Origin: Pseudocolwellia sp048296855
GTDB taxonomy: Bacteria; Pseudomonadota; Gammaproteobacteria; Enterobacterales; Alteromonadaceae
DNA length: 64,000 nt
NCBI GenBank assembly: GCA_048296855.1
Contig: CP182631.1
Strand: one strand, 5' to 3'
This document shows, one piece after another, positions 8,091 through 14,894 of this stretch. The notes below the pieces were generated by a model. It made no database searches. It was not told the DNA's origin and saw only the letters and a program-made list of their open reading frames with translations. Within the stretch, counting starts at the first letter, position 1. Each line of letters begins with the position of its first letter. The position numbers were made by a program, and so were the translations under genes.

Positions 8091-9365
8091 TTACGCTCCT
8101 AATTTATTAATGTTCTTAATAAATGGTAAAGCGCCATATCTCCCTGAGAGATAGCTCACTTCTAAATTTTCACGTTCTTTCCTAGGGCTAAAATCAGTTA
8201 AAGGGTAAATAGAAGTTTCTTGATGTTTATTTTTTTCACAAAACCAGATTTGATCGCGTCTAAACACATCTTGATTTAGAATAGATGTTTCATGAGTTGT
8301 AAAGATCAATTGAGCATTTTTAGGGTTTGTTTTGGTGCTGTGAAAAAGGTTCACTAAATATTTAACCATCTTAGGATGCAAATTATCATGTAGTTCATCA
8401 ACAATTAAAATATATCCGTTTTGAAGGATATCGATCCAAGGACCAGCAAAAGAAAAGAACTTTTGTGTACCATCAGATTCTTCTGAAAAGTCTAAAGGAA
8501 CTCTCTTACCTGATTTTGTTTTATGTACTGTCTTAATATCAATTACTTCCTTTCCTTTCATCTCTCTTGAGATTTGTTCTTTTACAATATCTGGTAATTC
8601 ATCAGGAAGAGATTTAGGATCAAACTTCTCAGATTCAATTTCGATATCATCAATATTAAAATCAGCAGACTGTAAAAAATCTAAAACTTGTTTTTTTGTT
8701 TCATCATTTTCACACAAAGATGCGGTATAACTAGGCCCCCAACCACTAACATTAGTTGGACGTAATTTTTCTTTAAACCAATTAAAAATAGGTTTAAGTT
8801 GCTCACTATTTAATTGAACAGCAGTGGATAAAAATAATGCATTAGAGCGGGTGGAATTCATCCACACACTTTTTGTACCTAACAAGTGCTCACTAAATTT
8901 ATAATCATATTGACCATTTTTTGTATCAAAAACTCTAGAAAACCATCTCTGAGGTCTAGCTTTAGGATATGCAATTAGCCACTCTTCTAACACTTTATAT
9001 TTTGTAGCCGAAAAACCATATTGGAACTTAATCCCTTCACTAATAAAAATGACTTCAAACTCAGAAGCTTCATTCATTGTTTCTTCGTCAAAAAGGTAAG
9101 GCGTGATTGGTAAAGAGTCTCCTTCTTGGATATTAGAAGAGGAGTTTCTAACAATAAACTCCATTTCCATTAATGCTCGGATTATGTTTGATTTGCCAGC
9201 AGCATTCGCACCATAAATAACAGCCGAACGAAGTAGATAAGTATTAGTGGCTTCTGGCAAAAAAGAGTTATCTTTTTCTAACTCATCACCTTTTGCTTTT
9301 ACCATGCTAAATACTTGCCTCTCTTTAATAGAGCGATAGTTTTTAACTGTAAATTCAATTAGCAT
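8091..9365 (-). CDS. AAA/ABC-type ATPase (RloA/AbiLi-like)
   Basis: This 424-residue ATPase of the OLD/AAA_15-like group begins with the family-typical MLIEFTVKNYRSIKE. Walker A is GANAAGKSN at 52-60. A Walker B-like YILIVDELHDNLHP and a switch histidine in IFTTHETSI lie in the C-terminal third. I chose the ATG at 9365 because the conserved domain starts there; the frame stays open to 9461, so an N-terminal extension of up to 32 residues is possible. It is followed after one base by the rloB-like gene. ATPase plus RloB is the composition of AbiL-type systems. Probable role: sensing infection and activating the partner (inference). Confidence 0.85.
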   Translation of the reverse strand: MLIEFTVKNYRSIKERQVFSMVKAKGDELEKDNSFLPEATNTYLLRSAVIYGANAAGKSNIIRALMEMEFIVRNSSSNIQEGDSLPITPYLFDEETMNEASEFEVIFISEGIKFQYGFSATKYKVLEEWLIAYPKARPQRWFSRVFDTKNGQYDYKFSEHLLGTKSVWMNSTRSNALFLSTAVQLNSEQLKPIFNWFKEKLRPTNVSGWGPSYTASLCENDETKKQVLDFLQSADFNIDDIEIESEKFDPKSLPDELPDIVKEQISREMKGKEVIDIKTVHKTKSGKRVPLDFSEESDGTQKFFSFAGPWIDILQNGYILIVDELHDNLHPKMVKYLVNLFHSTKTNPKNAQLIFTTHETSILNQDVFRRDQIWFCEKNKHQETSIYPLTDFSPRKERENLEVSYLSGRYGALPFIKNINKLGA

Positions 9366-9475
9366 TTTTAGGGTATTCCATAGTAATATTTCTAAAGTCA
9401 TGGTAGCACTAATTCGTAATAGCCTTCCAGTTTTATGTGTTTTTTTGACAATAAAATACAAAATATCGACTTAAA

Positions 9476-9580
9476 GCGGCTAACAAGTTGCTTAAACGGA
9501 GAAAAAACAGTTGGCTTTTGCTCGTCCTTCGCTAATTTTAGCTAACATATTATTTGCCTATTAACAAGGCGCTGGTTCGA
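9476..9580 (+). repeat. attC-like recombination site 2 (degenerate)
   Basis: It begins CGGCTAACAAG and ends TATTAACAAGGCGCTGG, with an inner imperfect hairpin of CAGTTGGCTTTT against TAATTTTAGCTAAC around GCTCGTCCTTCGC. The layout matches site 1, but the final core box reads GCGCTGG rather than GCGTTRG, so it may be decayed. It lies directly upstream of the next small gene. Confidence 0.45.
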
Positions 9581-9593
9581 GGTAATTGAGTAT

Positions 9594-10025
9594 ATGGAAG
9601 CACTCATTAAATTTTCTAAAAATATTAGATGTATATTTGAAAGTAAAAAAGATCAAATTGATCTTCCTTTTTTCTATAGTTTTCCGAAAAATTCATGTCA
9701 AAGTGCAACCTGTTTCCACGCAATACTTGTTCGAGAAAAATTCCAACATATGCAAGTGGTGCATGGTTATAATCGAGAAGGGGACGAAAATCATTATTGG
9801 TTAGAGGTGGAGGGCTTAGTTTTTGATATAACATGTGATCAATTTGAAACAATCTCTATTCCAATTTATGGTGTGAAAGCACACCCAATGGCAGCTTACT
9901 TCAACCATGTCAATCGATTTTCGGTAGTTAACTTTGTCGTAAATTATCTTGAAAATGTTGCGGATATTGAGTTGTTCTATAAAAGCAAAATAAACATTCT
10001 GAGCTGGCTTGAAACAAACGGATAA
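9594..10025 (+). CDS. Cassette-type hypothetical protein with possible Cys-His-Asp triad
   Basis: This 143-residue protein has no signal peptide or membrane helix. Three spaced motifs stand out: NSCQSATC (Cys35), NHYWLEVEG (His67) and FDITCDQF (Asp78). Cys, then HxWxE, then a D(I/L)T motif is the order of the catalytic residues in papain/transglutaminase-like folds, so a cysteine peptidase or related enzyme is possible. I do not recognise a named family. The ATG at 9594 follows a GAGG at about 13 bases. It starts immediately after attC-like site 2, and GGATAAC overlaps its stop, as expected at the start of a further attC, but no complete third site is visible. Confidence 0.65.
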   Translation: MEALIKFSKNIRCIFESKKDQIDLPFFYSFPKNSCQSATCFHAILVREKFQHMQVVHGYNREGDENHYWLEVEGLVFDITCDQFETISIPIYGVKAHPMAAYFNHVNRFSVVNFVVNYLENVADIELFYKSKINILSWLETNG

Positions 10026-10170
10026 CAAGTGACTTTAACTTAAAGTCTTAATGATCAATCTATTTTAGCAACAATTAAATACTATTTTTAGTGTCACAAT
10101 AATTATTTTCAGCGTCTGCTTTAGATCTGGTGTTGGCATAAAATCATGGAAAAATCGACAGGCTGCTTTG

Positions 10171-10336
10171 AGCTCAGACTGTGTGAAAACTATTTTTAAT
10201 TGGCGTAATTCAATAATATCAGAGAGAAAATACTCTGTAGATTAAATCCTGTTGTAAGTTTGGTGCCAAGTTACTTATTAATTTACGTAGCGTGACATAA
10301 AAAATTTACGCAGGGAGTTCTCACACAGCCTGAGCT
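10171..10336. mobile_element. Putative MITE or IS remnant with 20-bp terminal inverted repeats
   Basis: AGCTCAGACTGTGTGAAAAC (10171-10190) and the reverse complement of 10317-10336 match at 18 of 20 positions. They enclose about 126 bases with no reading frame. The GACTGTGTGAAAAC end resembles ends of several bacterial IS, but I do not assign a family. No clear target duplication was found. The rest of 10026-10628 holds no gene I can support. A 17-base palindrome, GACTTTAACTTAAAGTC, lies just after the previous gene. Confidence 0.5.
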
Positions 10337-10628
10337 TAAACTAGCCCCATAGGTATGTAGTGAATTTGGGTTAGAATTGTCCTTAATATCATCATGGTTT
10401 CACAAAAACTTAATGACCGCTTATGGCTAGTTGAAGAAGTATCTAATGATCACTAGCTTAATGTTAACAAAGATACGAAAGCGGACATTAGTATCGATAG
10501 TTTTTTGGTCTATTTGCCAGTGTTAAGAATACGTTGAATAATACGCATTAAATAGCCGTTGTAACTTTACATGAAATTAGTTTGATAATATCCTATCGGT
10601 AATGGAATCAACTTAAACGGAACTTAGT

Positions 10629-11813
10629 ATGTCTTGGACAAAACTCAATAAAAATATTACCCCTCATTCACTGATGGCATTAGATGCCAACACCTGTAGA
10701 GATTATGGGGTAAAATTAGATCATAACTTTCCTTTTCAAAGAGTTAAATTTACCTGCCAAGCTTTGGCAATGCTCGCCCAGTTAAACGATTACGACCAAC
10801 ACATGGTGGTAAGGGATATAGAGCAAATTTGCGCACACCCTAATGCTAAAAATTCATTAAAACACAGCCGCAACCCGTTACGTCGGTTATGGCGTACTAA
10901 GTACCCTTTTCGTAATTATCATTATTTGATTCAATACGATTTAAAAGATAATCAAATTAATATTGGTGATATCCTTTTTGATGAGCAATTACAGGGGAGA
11001 AAAAGTACCTTTTCGGCCGAGCGTACCATGCTGTATGAAGTAACACGAGAAACCTTAGCTACTTATGATAAAGCTAAGGACAAAGCAGGAATAAGGGAAC
11101 TACAAGGCGCTTGGACTAATGAACCTCAAGCAACCACGCAGGTGAAGACTGCCCATGCTGCTGTTAATGGTATGCTAAACGATGTAGTAAAAGCGGCATG
11201 GTTAATGGGTACCCATTTAGATACTGCCTACCAAGGTGATGGTATAAAAGCCTACACGCTCTTTCATAACCCAACTGATAATATGGCCCTAGATGCTGCT
11301 GAATGTGTGTTTGATAAACGCTTAGGGCGTAAATCACATAATGCCCAACATTTAGCGGCGGTATTGGCGCAAAATAACCAGCAAGGTAAAAAAGTGAAAT
11401 GGGTTGCCCATAGCCAAGGGGCTATTATATTTTGTGCGGCGTTAGAGCATTACCGTATTAAATACGGTAAACCTTTAACCACTCAACAATTAGCTATACA
11501 TGGCTCGGGCGCTAATCTTGACCGACTTAAACGCATGGCGAACGGTGCAGGTTTAACTATTAACAACATACGCAATAATCCTTTTGACCTAGTACCAAAT
11601 ATTACTAACGATATTTCATCAAGTAGCTTAGCTCGTTCAGTTAAATTTATGGGATTGACATTTGGCGACGAAGTAGGCGCTAGCCCACATACCTTACCCT
11701 TTTTAGGTCTTGAAACGTATGCAGACCAACTACAGTTGCTAGGCAATATATCAAAAGCAACCACGGTAAGAAAATTTATTAAAACGCTGCCTAAAGGTGA
11801 CAGTAGAATATAA
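10629..11813 (+). CDS. Alpha/beta-hydrolase (lipase-like) protein, candidate antibacterial effector
   Basis: The C-terminal half of this 394-residue protein has KVKWVAHSQGAIIF, a nucleophile elbow with Ser262 in a GxSxG-like AHSQG. An Asp/His pair could come from PFDLVPN and later residues. Residues about 35-125 (NPLRRLWRTKYPFRNYHYLI followed by a short IGDILFDE strand) read like a RelE/ParE-type fold. No signal peptide is seen. It overlaps the next gene by one base (TAATG), and the next two genes are paralogues of each other. Lipase plus tandem paralogues is a common layout for type VI secretion lipase effectors with duplicated immunity genes, but no secretion genes are in the window. Enzyme class probable; effector role is inference. 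Confidence 0.65.
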   Translation: MSWTKLNKNITPHSLMALDANTCRDYGVKLDHNFPFQRVKFTCQALAMLAQLNDYDQHMVVRDIEQICAHPNAKNSLKHSRNPLRRLWRTKYPFRNYHYLIQYDLKDNQINIGDILFDEQLQGRKSTFSAERTMLYEVTRETLATYDKAKDKAGIRELQGAWTNEPQATTQVKTAHAAVNGMLNDVVKAAWLMGTHLDTAYQGDGIKAYTLFHNPTDNMALDAAECVFDKRLGRKSHNAQHLAAVLAQNNQQGKKVKWVAHSQGAIIFCAALEHYRIKYGKPLTTQQLAIHGSGANLDRLKRMANGAGLTINNIRNNPFDLVPNITNDISSSSLARSVKFMGLTFGDEVGASPHTLPFLGLETYADQLQLLGNISKATTVRKFIKTLPKGDSRI

Positions 11814-12613
11814 TGAATATCTTCAAATTAATGAAAGCTTATTGGCGAGGTTTTGTCGGTGGGCCTGATTTTGATCGTGACGTTAACCATCGCTTTATTT
11901 TAGAAGACAAGCAACTAAGTATTAAAGTGCCTGATAGTAATGTAGTGGCTTCTCCTAGTGATATGAATATGATTTTTCCGCATTCTTCAAAAAGTTGGTT
12001 TGCTGAAAAAGCTAAAAAATATCGTCAACATTCTTATGTACATATGATGACCGAAAACTGGATGTACATGCCACCTATTACCATATTCCCTAGTAGCGAA
12101 TATGGCATGTTAAGTTGTCAATTACGCATTAAACAAGTTAATCACATTAATGTTTTAGATAAAGCTGCATTATCGCATTATGTGACGCAATCTTATATTG
12201 ATTATCATAATGCCCCCAAGGGCGAAAATACGAAAATTCGTACTAGGGTTGAAGAACGATTAAAGAAAAGCCCTTACACTTGGTCTCAAGATGAAATAGA
12301 AGCAGAAATTGCAATGGTCATTGATCTTCATGGTAACCAACCATTAGCACCAGCCATCATTAAAAGCTTTAATAAAACCGATTGGGTATTTTATAGTGAA
12401 GTCAGAAACAACAGCTACTATCACAATGACTTTTATTGTTTGCCCCTAGGTGAACATAGCTTTTTAGAAGTGGAATTTGCGCACCGCGTTGACCGGTCTG
12501 ATAAATATAAAAAATGGAAAAAAGATGCCTTAGCAGCACAAGAGCGTATTATAGCCTCAGTTTATCTTGATGATTTACCGCAAGAACCTTCGATTGAGCA
12601 TAGTATTGATTAA
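11813..12613 (+). CDS. Paralogue 1 of a duplicated protein, candidate immunity protein
   Basis: This 266-residue protein is not recognised. The start ATG overlaps the stop of the hydrolase gene, so translation is coupled. It has no signal peptide; the N-terminus (FKLMKAYWRGFVGG) is amphipathic. Large blocks are identical to the following gene: DFDRDVNHRFILEDKQL near the start, YGMLSCQLRIKQVNHINVLD in the middle and HSFLEVEFAHRVDRSDKYKK near the end. About residues 140-180 differ strongly. Tandem near-identical copies after a putative lipase effector suggest immunity proteins; this is inference from context only. Confidence 0.6.
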   Translation: MNIFKLMKAYWRGFVGGPDFDRDVNHRFILEDKQLSIKVPDSNVVASPSDMNMIFPHSSKSWFAEKAKKYRQHSYVHMMTENWMYMPPITIFPSSEYGMLSCQLRIKQVNHINVLDKAALSHYVTQSYIDYHNAPKGENTKIRTRVEERLKKSPYTWSQDEIEAEIAMVIDLHGNQPLAPAIIKSFNKTDWVFYSEVRNNSYYHNDFYCLPLGEHSFLEVEFAHRVDRSDKYKKWKKDALAAQERIIASVYLDDLPQEPSIEHSID

Positions 12614-13436
12614 ACTCATTAAAGCTTATTGGCGTGGTTTTGTCGGTGGCCCTGATTTTGATCGTGACGTTAACCATCGCTTTATTCTAGAAGATAAACA
12701 ACTAACCATTAAAGTACCCGACAGTAATGTAGTTGCTGCACCTAGCCCTGTCGATGTTAGTTTTCCGCACTCTTCAATTGACTGGTTTACTAAACACGCT
12801 AAAAAATACCATCAACATTGCTATGTACATATGATGACTGAAAATTGGATGTACATGCCACCCATTGCCCTATTCCCTAGTAGCGAATATGGCATGTTAA
12901 GTTGTCAATTACGCATTAAACAAGTTAATCACATTAATGTTTTAGATAAAAAAGCATTATCGCATTATGTTACGCAATCTTATATTGATTATCATTACGG
13001 CCCGGATGGCACCAACACAGAACTTCGAAGAAGAGTGGTAGAAGAATCGAGTAGGATGGCAATGCCATATGAACCAGATGAATTAGAAGAAGAAGTTGCA
13101 GAATATATTAAGCTTCAGGGTCGACAGCCATTAGCACCTGCCATCATTAAAAACCTCAATCAAACGGATTGGGTATTTTATAGTGAAGTCAGAAACAACA
13201 GCTACTATCACAATGACTTTTATTGTTTGCCCTTAGGTGAGCATAGCTTTTTAGAAGTAGAGTTTGCACACCGCGTTGACCGGTCTGATAAATATAAAAA
13301 ATGGAAGAAAGATGCCTTAGCAGCACAAGAGCGTATTATTTCCTCTGTTTATCTTGATGATTTACCGCAAGCGCCATCTATTGAGCATGGCTCGGTCTCT
13401 AAATTAGAGGCTAAAAGTGATCATCAAGGTTGTTGA
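12606..13436 (+). CDS. Paralogue 2 of the duplicated candidate immunity protein
   Basis: This product has about 276 residues with the TTG start at 12606, chosen because it aligns with the first copy (LIKLIKAYWRGFVGG) and overlaps its stop by eight bases. An upstream in-frame start at 12567 is possible but would add residues absent from copy 1. The N- and C-terminal blocks are nearly identical to copy 1 even at DNA level, while the centre (about 145-190) is divergent, with acidic runs such as DELEEEV. The end carries a short extra tail. The pattern suggests a recent duplication with a diversified or recombined specificity segment. Confidence 0.6.
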   Translation: MIKLIKAYWRGFVGGPDFDRDVNHRFILEDKQLTIKVPDSNVVAAPSPVDVSFPHSSIDWFTKHAKKYHQHCYVHMMTENWMYMPPIALFPSSEYGMLSCQLRIKQVNHINVLDKKALSHYVTQSYIDYHYGPDGTNTELRRRVVEESSRMAMPYEPDELEEEVAEYIKLQGRQPLAPAIIKNLNQTDWVFYSEVRNNSYYHNDFYCLPLGEHSFLEVEFAHRVDRSDKYKKWKKDALAAQERIISSVYLDDLPQAPSIEHGSVSKLEAKSDHQGC

Positions 13437-13865
13437 CTGAATATCAGGTATTATGATTGAAAAACAAAAAATTAATAAACTCTCATTGTCTTGCATAAAT
13501 ACTAAACAAGCCATTGCAAAAATACAGTAAAGGTCACACGCTCTACTGTAATAAATAAAATGGCTAACAGCCTCATCTTTATGAGTAGAAATCAATATTT
13601 AACGTTTTTGAACTGAAGTCTTATAAAACCTGCATGTTAATGCACGTGTATAGTGTTAGATGAATGATGTGGATGAAAATTATCTAAATAACCTAAACTT
13701 GGCTTAATAAATGTTCTTCTAGCCGCTATTTTTAGTCACTTCTGCGTTAAATTCACTTGCAATAGGCCAGCTATTGACGCGTAAATTTTCCTTGAATTAA
13801 GTAAAACTATCAAGCTAGAAGCAACCGAGTTTTTAGTGATTACTTTTCAATGAGTTAACTATATC
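13437..13865. other. Intergenic region without recognisable gene
   Basis: Between the duplicated genes and the AraC gene (convergent). I see no supported coding frame. An 8-bp inverted repeat, CTTCTAGC (13716-13723) and GCTAGAAG (13814-13821), encloses about 90 bases and may be the remains of a small repeat element. Confidence 0.4.
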
Positions 13866-14759
13866 TTAAACCGAACTCAGGTTAAATAATACGCGCCATT
13901 CTGTAGGAGATTTTCCATTTAAACGCCTGAAAGCTGCAGAAAATTTACTTGGATTTGAATAACCTACTGCCATGGATATTTCGGTAACCGTATAACCTTT
14001 ACCTAGCAGCTCTTTTGCGACTTCCATTCTGCGCATGGTTAGATACTCAAAAGGAGCATAACCCGTTGCGGCACGAAAAGTACGAGTAAAGGTACGAACA
14101 TCTAAGTTTACTTCTTTGGCAAGGTTTGCCACACGTAAATTAGAATCTAACTTATTATCAATGAATTCAAGTGAGCGCTTCAAACGATTTCCAGAAAGCG
14201 GACTTACCGGGCGAGACAGTACAACTTTTTTACGGTAATTAACTAATTGATTAAAGATGACTAACAAGCCTTGTTCAAAAAAGGCACTGGTTAAACCGTT
14301 CATTTCAGCGTCTCGCCAAAGCGCTGTCATCACTGAAGTAATGAGGGGGTTTCTATGAAATTCAGATGCTGCAGGCAATAAGTCATTAACAGCTATTTTT
14401 TCCCCAACAACTTTTTCAAAAAGGGGTAAATCCACCGCAATACCCAACATTGATATAGTTGAATAGTAACCTGTTGCCTTTGAATGAGGGAGCGCAATCA
14501 GGGCATCACCTGCACGTATAATCCCCTCAAGATTAGCTTCGTCTGAAAACCTACCCAATTTAGCAACACCGCCAGTGCATAGATTTAGCATTAAACGCGG
14601 AGATGCTTCAAAGTTACCTTCAAAGGCATCGAATTGCCCATGGGCGATTTGCAACATGCCATTTGGATCGCTCATAGATATAGAAGGCGTTACACCCAAA
14701 TTAGTTAACCTAAGATTAAAATCTGCATGTTGTTGTTGCCAAGTTTTAATATTCTCCAA
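13866..14759 (-). CDS. AraC-family transcriptional regulator
   Basis: This 297-residue regulator has a ligand-sensing N-terminal domain (about 1-190) and an AraC/XylS double helix-turn-helix at about 205-292 (VANLAKEVNLDVRTFTRTFR and VTEISMAVGYSNPSKFSAAF). The start is TTG at 14759, supported by GGGAG six bases upstream. It is divergent from a TonB-dependent receptor with a Fur-like site between, an arrangement typical of siderophore loci controlled by a substrate-sensing AraC activator. Control of that receptor operon is inference. The last codons overlap a CCGAACTCAGGTTA motif that recurs partly elsewhere in the window. Confidence 0.88.
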   Translation of the reverse strand: MENIKTWQQQHADFNLRLTNLGVTPSISMSDPNGMLQIAHGQFDAFEGNFEASPRLMLNLCTGGVAKLGRFSDEANLEGIIRAGDALIALPHSKATGYYSTISMLGIAVDLPLFEKVVGEKIAVNDLLPAASEFHRNPLITSVMTALWRDAEMNGLTSAFFEQGLLVIFNQLVNYRKKVVLSRPVSPLSGNRLKRSLEFIDNKLDSNLRVANLAKEVNLDVRTFTRTFRAATGYAPFEYLTMRRMEVAKELLGKGYTVTEISMAVGYSNPSKFSAAFRRLNGKSPTEWRVLFNLSSV

Positions 14760-14837
14760 AATAGACTCCCAAATAATACGCTAATGGAGCTACAAGCCCT
14801 CAATTGGAGTGGCTGGTATAAGACTCAAACAATACAA

Positions 14838-14859
14838 TAAATACGAATCATTCTCAATT
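14838..14859 (+). promoter_or_regulatory. Fur-box-like site upstream of the TonB receptor
   Basis: The segment around ACGAATCATTCTCAATT resembles the GATAATGATAATCATTATC Fur consensus, with the central AATCATT conserved. It lies about 40 bases upstream of the receptor start, in the divergent promoter region. Confidence 0.5.
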
Positions 14860-14894
14860 AAAATTAGTCACGTCACTCGTGTAGGAAAATTAAA

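Noticed and set aside
9586..9804. Alternative 72-codon frame starting just before the 143-residue cassette gene
   Set aside because: The 143-residue frame is longer and carries ordered motifs; the alternative is low-complexity.
10026..10170. Third attC site after the 143-residue gene
   Set aside because: GGATAAC and a palindrome are present, but no GTTRRRY-type end box or matching inner hairpin was found.
13404..13595. Reverse frame of 63 codons after the duplicated genes
   Set aside because: It partly overlaps the real gene, has no ribosome binding site and no recognisable features.
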